NCBI RefSeq assembly: GCF_023716565.1
Contig: NZ_CP071848.1
Span: forward strand, 496,001-560,000
DNA: 64,000 bases
From: Vibrio sp. SCSIO 43136
GTDB lineage: Bacteria > Pseudomonadota > Gammaproteobacteria > Enterobacterales > Vibrionaceae
Reading direction: 5' to 3'
Notes under the pieces: generated by a model
Database searches by the model: none
What the model was told of the DNA's origin: nothing
What the model saw: the letters and a program-made list of their open reading frames with translations, nothing else
Part shown: positions 19,782 through 29,285 of the stretch, in pieces
Numbering within the stretch: the first letter of the stretch is position 1
Layout of the letters: every line of letters begins with the position of its first letter
Program-made: the position numbers and the translations under genes

Positions 19782-20648
19782 ATGAAGTTTATTGGTGCCC
19801 ATGTATCAGCGGCTGGTGGCGTCGACCAAGCGCCACTGCGCGCTCGTGAAATTGGGGCAACTGCGTTTGCTCTTTTTACTAAGAATCAGCGTCAGTGGCA
19901 GGCAAAGCCGCTCGAAGCGAAGACGATTTCTGCTTTCAAAGCCAACTGCAAAATGTTGGGCTTTTCCCCAGAGCAGATTTTGCCTCACGACTCCTATCTG
20001 ATAAATCTTGGAGCTCCAGAAGCTGAAAAGCTGGAGAAATCTCGAGCGGCGTTTATTGATGAGATGGAGCGCTGTCAGCAGTTGGGACTGACTCTGCTCA
20101 ACTTCCATCCAGGAAGTCACTTGAAGAAGATCAGTGAAGAAGTGTGCCTAGCCACTATAGCTGAATCAATTAATATCGCTCACCGAGCAGTGCCAGATGT
20201 GATCGCCGTGATTGAGAATACTGCGGGTCAGGGGACAAATTTAGGTTGGCGCTTTGAGCACTTAGCCGAGATCATTGAGCTAGTTGAGGACAAATCTCGC
20301 GTCGGGGTATGCATTGATACCTGTCATACTTTTGCCGCAGGTTACGATCTTAGTAGTGAAGATGCTTGCCGAGAAACCTTTGATGAGTTCGATCGCATCG
20401 TTGGCATGCACTATTTAAGGGCAATGCATCTTAATGATTCAAAAACAGAATTGTCTTCTAGGGTGGATCGTCATCATGCACTCGGCAAAGGTCATATCGG
20501 TTTATCCTGTTTTGAGTTCATTGCTAAAGATCGTCGTTTCGACCGTATCCCATTGATCTTAGAGACAATTGAACCCGATCTTTGGCCACAAGAAATAACC
20601 ATGTTGAAAAAATGGTCAAATGAAACCCAAGAAAAAGTAGGGATTTAA
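19782..20648 (+). CDS. nfo: Endonuclease IV (AP endonuclease)
   Basis: The enzyme cuts the backbone 5' to abasic sites and removes 3' blocking groups in base excision repair. I use ATG 19782 (288 residues, [13 protein letters not shown]), which matches the E. coli start and has CAGGA upstream; an upstream in-frame start adds ten unrelated residues. Metal ligands of the TIM barrel can be seen in [38 protein letters not shown] and [11 protein letters not shown]. ung, another base excision repair gene, follows 330 bp on. Confidence 0.97.
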   Translation: MKFIGAHVSAAGGVDQAPLRAREIGATAFALFTKNQRQWQAKPLEAKTISAFKANCKMLGFSPEQILPHDSYLINLGAPEAEKLEKSRAAFIDEMERCQQLGLTLLNFHPGSHLKKISEEVCLATIAESINIAHRAVPDVIAVIENTAGQGTNLGWRFEHLAEIIELVEDKSRVGVCIDTCHTFAAGYDLSSEDACRETFDEFDRIVGMHYLRAMHLNDSKTELSSRVDRHHALGKGHIGLSCFEFIAKDRRFDRIPLILETIEPDLWPQEITMLKKWSNETQEKVGI

Positions 20649-20748
20649 GCGTAAGTTCACAAAGTTGGCATCAAACTTTCATTGGTTACATTGTGCAATG
20701 TTGCATTGGCAGCTTAGCAGCAGAATTGAAAACCATTAGGAGGCTATT

Positions 20749-20847
20749 ATGGTCAGCAAAGTTTATGTTCAACCTCGTTTCATGCCAATTCCTAACCGTC
20801 ACATTCAGGGACGTGGTCATTGGCGTACCCCGCAAAAGCAGCAGTAA
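20749..20847 (+). CDS. Possible 32-residue basic small protein
   Basis: A short ORF opens with ATG five bases after a full consensus ribosome site (TAGGAGG, 20738-20743). The product starts MVSKVYVQPRF and ends GRGHWRTPQKQQ. It is basic, with several Arg, Lys and His and three Pro, and has no membrane segment. It lies alone between nfo and ung and a strong hairpin follows 11 bases after the stop. I do not recognise it. It could be a small protein or the leader of ung; coding status needs conservation data. Confidence 0.5.
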   Translation: MVSKVYVQPRFMPIPNRHIQGRGHWRTPQKQQ

Positions 20848-20858
20848 CCTAATCTGCT

Positions 20859-20897
20859 CTCAATGGTTTGTCTGGGAACTTCCCAGGCAACATTGAG
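20859..20897 (+). other. Strong hairpin after the small ORF
   Basis: CTCAATG...TCTGGGAA and TTCCCAGGCAACATTGAG pair over about 16 of 18 positions. No clear U tract follows, so it is not a standard terminator. It may stabilise the small-ORF mRNA, act as a processing site, or shape the ung leader. Confidence 0.6.
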
Positions 20898-20979
20898 TGT
20901 GCTCTGGTGCTTTGTTTCAATATAAAGTTCGCTACAATATGGCTTCGACATCCTTGGTTATCTAGTTATCGGAGCATCC

Positions 20980-21654
20980 ATGTCCATTTCCTTGTCTTGG
21001 CAAGACGTTATCTCCCAAGAGCAGCAGCACCCTTACTTCCAGCAAACCCTTGAGTTTGTCCAAAACCAGCGTGATAGTGGAAAGGTGATTTTTCCCCCAC
21101 AATCTGATGTGTTCAATGCATTTGATAGCACCGAGTTAAGTCAAGTCAAAGTGGTGATCTTGGGCCAAGACCCTTACCACGGTCCTAACCAAGCCCACGG
21201 TTTGTGTTTTTCTGTGTTACCCGGAGTAAAAACACCTCCATCTTTGGTCAATATGTATAAAGAGCTTGCAACGGACATTCCCGGCTTTGAGATCCCCGAC
21301 CATGGATATTTGCAAAGTTGGGCCGATCAGGGAGTGTTGCTTTTAAACACAGTACTAACGGTTGAACAAGGCTGTGCACACTCCCACGCTAAAATTGGCT
21401 GGGAGACATTCACCGATAAAATCATCGAAGTGCTAAATCAGCATAACGAAAAGATAGTGTTCTTGCTTTGGGGAGCTCATGCTCAGAAAAAAGGTCGAAT
21501 CATCGACCGTGACAAGCACCATGTCTTGGAGGCTCCGCATCCATCTCCGCTATCTGCTCGACGTGGCTTCTTTGGTTGTAAGCACTTTTCTCAAACCAAC
21601 CAACTGCTTAGCCAAATGAATAAGACTCCAATTGATTGGCAGCCAAAACGCTAG
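20980..21654 (+). CDS. ung: Uracil-DNA glycosylase
   Basis: The enzyme removes uracil from DNA in base excision repair. The 224-residue protein has the catalytic water-activating loop GQDPYHG with Asp64, the HPSPLSA loop with the catalytic His, and the uracil-binding LLNTVLTV segment. Length and numbering match family-1 UDG of E. coli. A GGAG ribosome site lies before ATG 20980. Confidence 0.97.
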   Translation: MSISLSWQDVISQEQQHPYFQQTLEFVQNQRDSGKVIFPPQSDVFNAFDSTELSQVKVVILGQDPYHGPNQAHGLCFSVLPGVKTPPSLVNMYKELATDIPGFEIPDHGYLQSWADQGVLLLNTVLTVEQGCAHSHAKIGWETFTDKIIEVLNQHNEKIVFLLWGAHAQKKGRIIDRDKHHVLEAPHPSPLSARRGFFGCKHFSQTNQLLSQMNKTPIDWQPKR

Positions 21655-21800
21655 TTGGTGAATAATTAATCAAGGTCAATGTGCCAAAATCGCTTCTGAG
21701 CTATGTTGTCTGATACAGGTTTGCAAACTGCGCTGCACTTTCTTGTGTGGTGATAGTGGCGTAAACCTGCGTCAGGCTAAATATAATAAGGAAGGAAGCT

Positions 21801-22352
21801 ATGATGTTAGAAAGGATACGCCGCGAGCATGGCTACATGATGCGACTGTTGGCGATACTACGCAAAAAGCTCAATGCGCTCAAAAATGAAGAGCCGATCA
21901 ATTACTCATTGGTTAAAGAGGTTGTAGATTACTTATGCAATCACTCTGAACGCACCCACCACCCTAAAGAAGATATCCTCTATCTTTACTACTTAGAGAA
22001 ATACCCCGATGCCGCAGAAGTTGCTAACCTAGAAGCGGATCATGGTGATCTGGCCAATCTAACTCATGAGTTTCTCGATACCATAGAGATGATCTTGCAA
22101 GATGCTGTGGTGCCGCAGGATATTTTTATTCAAAAGCTCGAAGAATTCATTGCCAAGCAAAAACAGCACCTAGAACTAGAGGAGCAGCAAATCCTGCCAA
22201 AAATTGCCGACGTGTTTACCACCGAAGACTGGCAATACGTTGAAAGCAAATGGCATGCAGAAGAAGACGATCCCCTGTTTGGCGACACAATTGCCGATCG
22301 CTACAAACAGTTGGCCGAGCGTGTTCGTCAGGTGGATACCGAACAGGTATAA
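21801..22352 (+). CDS. Hemerythrin-like domain protein
   Basis: The 183-residue all-helical protein has metal-ligand motifs of the hemerythrin HHE family: IRREHGYMMRLL near the N-terminus, HSERTHHPKEDILY near residue 55, LEADHGDLANLTHE near 85, and KQKQHLELEEQQILP near 120. Such proteins bind a di-iron centre and are linked to oxygen or nitric oxide sensing and iron handling. The specific role is unknown. It opens with two ATG codons after AAGGAAGGA. It is monocistronic. Confidence 0.88.
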   Translation: MMLERIRREHGYMMRLLAILRKKLNALKNEEPINYSLVKEVVDYLCNHSERTHHPKEDILYLYYLEKYPDAAEVANLEADHGDLANLTHEFLDTIEMILQDAVVPQDIFIQKLEEFIAKQKQHLELEEQQILPKIADVFTTEDWQYVESKWHAEEDDPLFGDTIADRYKQLAERVRQVDTEQV

Positions 22353-22371
22353 ACCCGGAAAACAAATGAAA

Positions 22372-22395
22372 ACAGGCGCCACGAATGGCGCCTGT
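22372..22395 (-). terminator. Terminator between the hemerythrin gene and DUF3545
   Basis: A 10-bp perfect stem ACAGGCGCCA / TGGCGCCTGT. Read on the minus strand it is followed by TTTTC, so it mainly serves the DUF3545 gene. Confidence 0.7.
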
Positions 22396-22400
22396 AATGA

Positions 22401-22592
22401 TTATAAGTCTATATCGTCTAAACTCAGATCCTGACCGATATCCATTTCCATCAGTTCTCTTTGCAGACGCTGTCTGTCTTTAATGGCTTCTATTTCACGC
22501 CATTTACGCTTAACAGGTTTACTCCGTGTTGATGTTGCACGTACCGGTTGAGCATCCATTGAATAGATATCATCGAGTTGAAAGCCTTCCAT
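22401..22592 (-). CDS. DUF3545 family small protein
   Basis: A 63-residue cytoplasmic protein with a basic centre (SKPVKRKWREIEAIKDRQRLQREL) and an acidic tail. The KRKWREIEAIKDRQRL core is the DUF3545 signature found in Vibrio and relatives. Function is unknown. It has its own terminator and lies alone between two plus-strand genes. The central helix is strongly amphipathic and charged. Confidence 0.8.
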   Translation of the reverse strand: MEGFQLDDIYSMDAQPVRATSTRSKPVKRKWREIEAIKDRQRLQRELMEMDIGQDLSLDDIDL

Positions 22593-23283
22593 ATGCGACC
22601 TCGCTTGTTATTGATGTTATCGGACTCCGTGTGAGCCTTTTTAGTAACATAGTTGCGCTGAGCATATCTATGACATATTTCTCATTTGTTTCGCTTAGAT
22701 GAAGCTTTTATGGAGATTCAATGCCTAATTCACAATTTTTGGGTGGTTGTGCTGTATAAAAAATAAGCAAACAAATTTTTTTTTGCCGCTATAGTTATCC
22801 AAGGATTTTGTTAAATCGCAAACGTTTCCGTGATGTTGAGGTGTTGCTGCTGTGCTGCAAACGCTTCTTTTTAGTGAACAGTGTTCAGTTGAAATAGTGT
22901 GCAACAGCAGATTCTCAGCACGCCAGAGCGGGCAAAGGATGGGGGGAAATAAGGTCGAATTGATGACTCTTGCTTCAATCTTGTGCTTTTGTGTTAATAA
23001 GTTTCGACTGTTTATTTTGAATTTATTTATTTGTCATTGTTATAACTGTTAACACTTGCTGCAATTGCAGTCGATATCACTAGGTGTACTCAATTTGTGG
23101 CATATTGATTTTTGACGCTGTCCTCTGCATTATCCCCGCCGTCAAAATAACGATAACGCCTTTCGGCGATTGATTTGCAAACGACGACAAAGCTCCGTTA
23201 GTGCCATCAAATGGTCAGCTATCGAGAATTTTAGGTGCACCCAGTTGAGTGCTGCCGTGTCATAAACTCTGTGTGAGGTTCAA
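22593..23283. other. Long intergenic region before the alanine symporter
   Basis: The 690 bp hold no convincing gene. A 66-codon plus-strand frame at 22852-23052 has no ribosome site and a composition unlike a protein. A PurR-like box lies at 22816-22831. A small perfect palindrome, CTGCAATTGCAG, occurs near 23058, and the 200 bp before the start could be a structured leader. I looked for glycine-riboswitch words and did not find them. Confidence 0.4.
22816..22831. promoter_or_regulatory. PurR-like operator TCGCAAACGTTTCCGT
   Basis: It matches 14 of 16 positions of the palindrome ACGCAAACGTTTGCGT. A second GCAAACG follows about 40 bp on. It is over 450 bp from the symporter start and about 225 bp from the divergent DUF3545 start, so its target is unclear. 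Confidence 0.4.
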
Positions 23284-24714
23284 GTGACAGATCTAATCAA
23301 TTTAATGAACGACCTACTTTGGGGGTCGATTCTAGTTTATTTATTGGTAGGTGTAGGTATCTACTTTACCGTTCGTCTGGGGTTCATCCAGTTCCGCCAT
23401 TTCGGCCACATGTTTACGGTATTGAAAAATAGCCGTAAAGCCGACAAAGCAGGTATTTCTTCTTTCCAAGCTTTATGTACCTCGCTTGCGGCACGTGTTG
23501 GCACGGGTAATATGGCTGGTGTAGCTGTAGCGCTCACCGCAGGTGGCCCAGGTGCTATCTTCTGGATGTGGCTGATCGCTATGTTGGGTATGGCAACATC
23601 GTTTGCTGAAAGCACCCTAGCACAGCTATATAAGACTAAAGACAGCGATGGTAACTACCGTGGTGGCCCAGCTTACTACATGGAAAAAGGTCTGGGTATG
23701 CGCTGGATGGGCATCCTATTCTCTATATTCCTTATCATCGCATTTGGTTTGGTATTCAATGCTGTTCAAGCCAACTCTATCGCAGGCGCAATGCAAACCG
23801 CATTTGGTGTTGAGCCGATGTACATGGGCAGCGCTCTTGTGGTTCTATCTGCCTTTATTATCTTTGGTGGCCTACGTAAGATTGCGCGTACTGCTGAGCT
23901 GATTGTGCCAGTAATGGCTCTGGCGTACCTAGCATTGGCTATCTTTGTGATGCTAATGAACCTAGATAAGGTGCCAGAAGTTATCTCTCTTATCTTTAAG
24001 AGCGCATTTGGCCTGCAAGAAGCGGCTGCTGGTGGCCTTGGTTATGCGATTGCACAAGCGATGATCAACGGTATCAAGCGTGGTCTGTTCTCGAATGAAG
24101 CGGGTATGGGTTCTGCGCCAAACGCTGCGGCATCAGCAACGCCTTATCCTCCGCACCCTGCATCACAAGGTTATGTACAGATGCTGGGTGTGTTTATGGA
24201 TACTATCGTGATCTGTTCTGCAACCGTTGCAATTATCCTAATGTCAGGTGAATACGTACCTCACGGCGAGATCACGGGTATCGAACTGACTCAGCGCGCT
24301 CTGAGCAGCCAGGTAGGTGATTGGGGTGGCATCTTTGTTGCTGTTGCGATTTTCTTCTTCGCCTTTACTTCGATCATTGCTAACTACTCGTACGCTGAGA
24401 CCAACTTGATTTTCATTGGTCACAACAAGAAAGCGGGTGTGAACCTGTTCCGTATTATTGTGCTTGGCATGGTACTGTTTGGTTCAGTGGCAGCGATGCC
24501 GACGGTATGGGGCCTTGCTGACGTCTCAATGGGTTTGATGGCGATTGTTAACCTTGTAGCCATTATCCTATTGTCGGGTATCGTGGTGAAGCTGGCGAAG
24601 GATTACAACCGTCAGCTTGATGAAGGTAAGGTGCCAACGTTTGATGCTAATGACTACCCAGAGCTGAAATCTCAGCTTGAAGAAGGCATTTGGTACAACC
24701 AAGACAAAAAGTAA
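23284..24714 (+). CDS. Alanine/sodium symporter, AGCS family
   Basis: An inner-membrane carrier that imports alanine or glycine with sodium. The 476-residue protein has about eleven membrane segments and family motifs including ARVGTGNMAGVAVAL (near 72) and SNEAGMGSAPNAAASATP (near 270). Translation starts at GTG 23284 after GAGG. It resembles E. coli YaaJ; yaaJ and yaaA are neighbours there as here. A terminator follows. Confidence 0.93.
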   Translation: MTDLINLMNDLLWGSILVYLLVGVGIYFTVRLGFIQFRHFGHMFTVLKNSRKADKAGISSFQALCTSLAARVGTGNMAGVAVALTAGGPGAIFWMWLIAMLGMATSFAESTLAQLYKTKDSDGNYRGGPAYYMEKGLGMRWMGILFSIFLIIAFGLVFNAVQANSIAGAMQTAFGVEPMYMGSALVVLSAFIIFGGLRKIARTAELIVPVMALAYLALAIFVMLMNLDKVPEVISLIFKSAFGLQEAAAGGLGYAIAQAMINGIKRGLFSNEAGMGSAPNAAASATPYPPHPASQGYVQMLGVFMDTIVICSATVAIILMSGEYVPHGEITGIELTQRALSSQVGDWGGIFVAVAIFFFAFTSIIANYSYAETNLIFIGHNKKAGVNLFRIIVLGMVLFGSVAAMPTVWGLADVSMGLMAIVNLVAIILLSGIVVKLAKDYNRQLDEGKVPTFDANDYPELKSQLEEGIWYNQDKK

Positions 24715-24742
24715 TCGTTTAAGCCTATTACAACGATTTGAA

Positions 24743-24772
24743 AAGCCGTGCTGACTCAGCGCGGCTTTTTTT
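24743..24772 (+). terminator. Terminator of the alanine symporter gene
   Basis: A stem AAGCCGTGCTGA / CTCAGCGCGGCTT (one G-U pair) followed by seven T. Confidence 0.82.
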
Positions 24773-24814
24773 ATATCCTATCGACATAAAAACAAATACT
24801 GAGAGAGTCAAACG

Positions 24815-25588
24815 ATGCTAATTCTGGTTTCCCCAGCAAAAACCTTAGATTACGAGTCCCCACTCGCAACGGAAAAATTCACTCAACCTGAGCTGGTGGA
24901 GCACAGTGCGGAATTGATTGAGGTATGTCGTAAGCTAACGCCAGCAGATATCTCAAGTTTAATGAAAGTCAGTGATAAAATTGCCACCCTCAATGCAGTG
25001 CGCTTTGAAGAGTGGTCAGAGCAATTTACTCAGCAAAATGCCCGCCAAGCGATCTTGGCTTTTAAAGGCGATGTATACACCGGACTGGAAGCTGAGACAT
25101 TTTCTGAGCAAGACTTTGATTACGCTCAAGAGCATTTACGCATGCTATCTGGGTTGTATGGCTTACTTAAACCCCTAGACTTGATGCAACCTTACCGCCT
25201 TGAAATGGGCACAAGACTTGCCAATGAGCGTGGTACCAATTTGTATCAGTTCTGGGGCAATATTGTGACGGATAAGGTTAATCAAGCGCTGAATGCACAG
25301 GGTGATAATGTACTGATCAATTTAGCTTCAAACGAGTACTTTAAGTCAGTGAAAGCAAAGAGTGTCGATGGCACTATCATTACGCCAGTATTCAAGGATT
25401 GCAAAAATGGTCAGTACAAGGTGATCAGCTTCTATGCGAAAAAGGCACGAGGCATGATGGCTCGTTACATCATTCAAAACCGCATTGAGAAGTTGGAAGA
25501 CCTGACCAAATTTGATGTGGCAGGATACTACTTTGAACCAACGGAATCGACCGCAACAGAGTATGTCTTCAAGCGTGAAGAGCAATAA
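24815..25588 (+). CDS. yaaA: Peroxide stress protein YaaA
   Basis: In E. coli this protein lowers free intracellular iron during peroxide stress and is a DNA-binding fold of the DUF328 family. The 257-residue protein has the full family outline: [12 protein letters not shown] at the start, FKGDVYTGL near 85, [25 protein letters not shown] near 108, and [10 protein letters not shown]. Start ATG 24815 follows a GAGAG-type site. The link with yaaJ is conserved in E. coli, next to thrABC. Confidence 0.95.
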   Translation: MLILVSPAKTLDYESPLATEKFTQPELVEHSAELIEVCRKLTPADISSLMKVSDKIATLNAVRFEEWSEQFTQQNARQAILAFKGDVYTGLEAETFSEQDFDYAQEHLRMLSGLYGLLKPLDLMQPYRLEMGTRLANERGTNLYQFWGNIVTDKVNQALNAQGDNVLINLASNEYFKSVKAKSVDGTIITPVFKDCKNGQYKVISFYAKKARGMMARYIIQNRIEKLEDLTKFDVAGYYFEPTESTATEYVFKREEQ

Positions 25589-25602
25589 AATTGAATTGAA
25601 AT

Positions 25603-25637
25603 AAAAATGGCCTAGCTCTTCGAGCTAGGCCATTTTT
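25603..25637. terminator. Bidirectional terminator between yaaA and srmB
   Basis: A long stem AAATGGCCTAGCT / AGCTAGGCCATTT closed by a CTTCG-type loop, with A and T runs at either side. It ends both convergent genes. Confidence 0.88.
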
Positions 25638-26870
25638 CTATTTTTTCTTGGCTTTCTTAGGCTTGGTTTTTGCCTTTTTAGCGGCTTCTTTTTTCTTGTT
25701 CTTTTTCTTAAACACAGGTTTCTTGTGCTTAGGACGCAGGCCATCAATGAAGCGCTCTTTGATCTCGTCTTTGGTGTAACGCATGACGCGATCGATCATC
25801 GGTTGGTCGTGCATTTCGACTAATGAAACCGCATTACCTTTTTTACCAGCACGAGCTGTACGACCGATACGGTGAAGGTATACGTCCGCAGTACGAGGCA
25901 TATCAAAGTTGATCACGTGGCTAATATCAGGCACATCGATACCACGTGCAGCAACGTCAGTTGCTAGCAGCACACCCACTTCACCTTCACGGAAACGACG
26001 GATCGCATTGTTACGGCGATCTTGAGGCATTTCCCCTTGAATCCATGCACACGGCAGTTGTTGACTTTCAAGGTAGCCACGAAGCTCTGCAAGGCGCTCA
26101 CGCGTCTTGACGAAGATGATAGAGCGTTCGGTCTCTTCGGTGCTAAGTAGATGCTTAAGGATCTCTAGCTTGTGCTCTGCGTTGTCACAGCGGTGATACC
26201 ATTGAGTGATTTTCTTGCGTTCACGACGAGAAGGCTCGGCGTTTACTTCTGCTGGGTCTTTTAATAGATCCGCAGTAAAGCCTTCTACACCGCGACCTTC
26301 AAGTGTGGCTGAGAAGAGCATTGACTGTTTACGCCAGCGACACTCGTTCGACAGACGGTCAACAGTGGGTGCAAAGCCGAGATCAAGCATACGGTCAGCT
26401 TCATCTAGGATCAGCCATTCGATTGCACGACAATCAAAGCGCTCTGCGTTGATGTATTCCATCAAACGACCCGGTGTTGCAACCACGATATCTTGTGTGG
26501 TTGAAAGGATGTTTGCGTGCTCTTGATACTCAACACCACCAGTGATGGTAAAGATGTTCAGATTCGTGTTTTTGGCAAGCTTTTGGGCTTGATCAGCCAC
26601 TTGCATTGCAAGCTCACGAGTTGGGGTCAGGATCAGAATCCGTGCAGGTCCTGGTTTACGGCGAGGGAAGTCCTGCAAGTATTGCAGCGCAGGGATCACA
26701 AATGCCGCAGTTTTGCCGGTGCCCGTTGGCGCAGACGCCAAGATATCACGACCGTCTAGTGCGGCAGGAATTGCCATTGCCTGTACTTGAGTTGGACGTT
26801 CATAGCCCATTTCTTCGATGGCCGACAGTAGGTTATCGTCTAGGTCCAGCTGTGCAAAGTTTCTGATCAC
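25638..26870 (-). CDS. srmB: DEAD-box RNA helicase SrmB
   Basis: An ATP-dependent RNA helicase that acts early in 50S ribosome assembly. The 410-residue protein has the Q motif (YERPTQVQ), motif I APTGTGKT, Ia PTRELAMQ, motif II DEAD, motif III SAT and motif VI HRIGRTARAG, then a very basic Lys-rich tail after residue 370 that would bind rRNA. It starts at GTG with GGTGGAG upstream. SrmB identity is supported by its next-door neighbour trmN6, as in E. coli. Confidence 0.92.
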   Translation of the reverse strand: MIRNFAQLDLDDNLLSAIEEMGYERPTQVQAMAIPAALDGRDILASAPTGTGKTAAFVIPALQYLQDFPRRKPGPARILILTPTRELAMQVADQAQKLAKNTNLNIFTITGGVEYQEHANILSTTQDIVVATPGRLMEYINAERFDCRAIEWLILDEADRMLDLGFAPTVDRLSNECRWRKQSMLFSATLEGRGVEGFTADLLKDPAEVNAEPSRRERKKITQWYHRCDNAEHKLEILKHLLSTEETERSIIFVKTRERLAELRGYLESQQLPCAWIQGEMPQDRRNNAIRRFREGEVGVLLATDVAARGIDVPDISHVINFDMPRTADVYLHRIGRTARAGKKGNAVSLVEMHDQPMIDRVMRYTKDEIKERFIDGLRPKHKKPVFKKKNKKKEAAKKAKTKPKKAKKK

Positions 26871-26940
26871 AGAGAGTCTCCACCAGTGAGAGGGAAAGTA
26901 AGTTAGCGGCGCATTATAAGAGGGATCACCGCTGGGATCA

Positions 26941-27660
26941 CTACATCTTTAAATAAAAGTCACGAGTTAACTCAATAAAGGAATCGCTATAGCGACCATC
27001 CTGATGAATTACAAGTTCGCTTTTCTGACATATATGCTCTTGTTTCGCCAATTCAAACAATAGCCTAGTGCACTCTTTTCGTTCTGTGGTTCGGACCTGG
27101 CAGTAGCGAGTGACAAACAAATGCTGGCGGTTAGCAAGCTTAATAAATTGATCACCTTCGACTTTGGGCAGCACAAAGCTCGCTCGCCCCTGTGGTTTTA
27201 ACAGGGCGGAACAGCGACTGAGTAGCGCTTGATGATCCAAAGTGAATGTGTGACGGGCCATCGCTCGGCTTTGATTGGTTGCCGTCTCTCCCGACGTAAA
27301 ATAGGGCGGGTTACAGATAATGTGGTCAAATAGCGTGTCGCTCTGCCACGCAAGCACGTCACTATGCACAGCGTTTAAACGCTCACTCCAAGGGCTACGC
27401 TTAAAGTTATCACTGGCGTCTGAGATGGCGTTGGGCTCAATGTCTAGGGCTGTGATCTGTGCATGCGTATTTCGCTGCGCAATCATTAAAGCCAGCAACC
27501 CAGTGCCTGTGCCGATATCTAATAAAGTGTTAGCGTTTGTGGCTTTCGCCCAAGCACCAAGCATTACGCCATCGGTACTGACAGGCATGCCCGAGCACCC
27601 AGCACCAATAGCAAATTGTTTAAACTGAAAACCTTTAGTGGCTTTTGAGGTTGGCTGCAT
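26941..27660 (-). CDS. trmN6: tRNA1(Val) adenine-37 N6-methyltransferase
   Basis: The enzyme methylates A37 of tRNA-Val using S-adenosylmethionine. I use the ATG at 27660 (239 residues, MQPTSKATKGFQFKQF), which aligns with the start of E. coli YfiC; a longer frame to 27729 adds 23 residues without homology. The SAM loop LDIGTGTGLLALM lies near residue 45 and the N6-methyltransferase motif NPPYF near 112. It lies 70 bp upstream of srmB on the same strand. Confidence 0.92.
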   Translation of the reverse strand: MQPTSKATKGFQFKQFAIGAGCSGMPVSTDGVMLGAWAKATNANTLLDIGTGTGLLALMIAQRNTHAQITALDIEPNAISDASDNFKRSPWSERLNAVHSDVLAWQSDTLFDHIICNPPYFTSGETATNQSRAMARHTFTLDHQALLSRCSALLKPQGRASFVLPKVEGDQFIKLANRQHLFVTRYCQVRTTERKECTRLLFELAKQEHICQKSELVIHQDGRYSDSFIELTRDFYLKM

Positions 27661-27935
27661 AACTTTCTCTGTTAACACAATGTTTGGTTTGTGCTGGGTT
27701 TGTTGGTACCTGTATCTGGTTTGTTCCAAATGTTTGGATTCATGATCTGGTTATTGAAACTGGTTATTTATAAAAAACCAGTGAATCTCACTGCTTTGGT
27801 GGTGCAATTATAAATTATTGTCGTGTTTTTGCTCGTCGCCTTGTGAATCATTAGTAGTTTGTTCATCATGCGTGGCTATTTTTCGGATGAATGTATCGAT
27901 TCATTCGTGATTACGAGATAATTATAAGGCACAAC

Positions 27936-29246
27936 ATGACACAAACACTTAAAACGGCTGATATTTTTGCCGTTGGATTTATGCTTTTTGCATTCTTTTT
28001 AGGGGCAGGAAACATCATTTTTCCCCCATTGGCTGGACAGCTAGCGGGTGATCATTATCTCCCGGCCATGTTTGGCTTCTTAGTCACCGCTGTCGGCTTA
28101 CCCTTACTGACCATCATCGCTTTAGCCAAAGTAGGTGGCAGTTGGGAGCAATTGAGCCAATATCTGCCAAAGCGCGCGGCAACCGCTATCGCTGTGCTGA
28201 TTTTCATCATCATTGGCCCAGCTTTTGCCGCACCTCGCACAGGCTTGGTGGCATATGAAATGGCGGTAAACCCTTTTCTTGTTGATGCTGGCCAAACACA
28301 ATTAGCCCTGTTCTCGGTGGCATTTTTCTTGGTAGCGATGTTTTTTGCTTGGTCACAAGGCAAGCTTATCGATTCGATCGGTAAATTGTTAACACCAGCA
28401 CTGTTCCTTGGCTTGATGATCTTAGCTATCGCCGTGTTTGTAAACCCTCAAGGGGATATTTTAGCGGCTCAAGGAGCCTATGTGGATCAGCCGTTGACCA
28501 CGGGTTTCCTTGAAGGCTACAACACCATGGATACCTTTGGCGCTTTGATGTTTGGTATCTTGATCGTTGATGCTCTGCGCAGCAAAGGCATTACCCAAAC
28601 TGCGCCAACCACTCGTTACCTGATTATCGCAGCGACCATTGCAGCGGCAGGACTGACGTTTGTGTATGTCTCGCTATTCTATCTTGGCGCAACCAGCAGC
28701 GTTGTTGCTGCCAATGTGAGTAATGGTGGAGTGGTGTTGAGTCAATACGTGCAAGCACTGTTTGGCGGCTCTGGTCAACTGGTGCTGTCTGCTATTGTAT
28801 TGCTGGCTTGTTTAACCACGGCCATTGGTCTAATTTCAGCCTGCTCTGATTACTTTAGCCGTTTGACAGGTTGGGCTTACAAACATTGGGTTATTGCGAT
28901 TGGCGTAGTGTGTGCGATTGTGGCGAACGTTGGTCTGGCTCAGTTAATTGCACTGTCTGTGCCTGTGCTGTTTGCACTATACCCAGTTGCGATTGCGCTG
29001 GTGGCGTTAGCATTTGTCCGCTCTAGACTGCCACACCCAGCAATGGCGTACAAAAGTGTCGTTTTAGTTGCGCTCGTGTTTGCGCTGCTTGATGCCGCTA
29101 AAGTCGCAGGGATTGATGTTAGCACATTGAGCTTCTTGCCGCTTTACAGTGTCGGTATGGCTTGGTTGCTGCCAACGTTGGCCACCTTATGCTGTATGTT
29201 CTTTATTGCCTCGCCTGTGAAGGTGCTTGAGCAAGAAGCGGCATAA
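27936..29246 (+). CDS. brnQ: Branched-chain amino acid carrier BrnQ
   Basis: An inner-membrane sodium-coupled importer of Leu, Ile and Val. The ATG at 27936 (436 residues, MTQTLKTADIFAVGFMLF) has AAGG upstream; an earlier in-frame start adds 15 non-homologous residues. About twelve hydrophobic segments are seen. The N-terminal FFLGAGNIIFPP motif is characteristic of the LIVCS family. A terminator follows within 5 bp of the stop. Confidence 0.95.
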   Translation: MTQTLKTADIFAVGFMLFAFFLGAGNIIFPPLAGQLAGDHYLPAMFGFLVTAVGLPLLTIIALAKVGGSWEQLSQYLPKRAATAIAVLIFIIIGPAFAAPRTGLVAYEMAVNPFLVDAGQTQLALFSVAFFLVAMFFAWSQGKLIDSIGKLLTPALFLGLMILAIAVFVNPQGDILAAQGAYVDQPLTTGFLEGYNTMDTFGALMFGILIVDALRSKGITQTAPTTRYLIIAATIAAAGLTFVYVSLFYLGATSSVVAANVSNGGVVLSQYVQALFGGSGQLVLSAIVLLACLTTAIGLISACSDYFSRLTGWAYKHWVIAIGVVCAIVANVGLAQLIALSVPVLFALYPVAIALVALAFVRSRLPHPAMAYKSVVLVALVFALLDAAKVAGIDVSTLSFLPLYSVGMAWLLPTLATLCCMFFIASPVKVLEQEAA

Positions 29247-29250
29247 AGTA

Positions 29251-29278
29251 AAAAGGTTGGCGAAAGCCAACCTTTTTT
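29251..29278. terminator. Bidirectional terminator between brnQ and fldB
   Basis: Stem AAAAGGTTGGC / GCCAACCTTTT closed by GAAA, with T run. It serves both convergent genes. Confidence 0.88.
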
Positions 29279-29285
29279 GAATCGA

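Noticed and set aside
22852..23052. 66-codon ORF before the symporter
   Set aside because: No ribosome site, odd composition, no recognisable pattern.
22593..23283. Glycine riboswitch before the alanine/glycine symporter
   Set aside because: Some Vibrio symporter genes have one, but I found neither the conserved CCGAAGG-type core words nor a tandem aptamer layout here.
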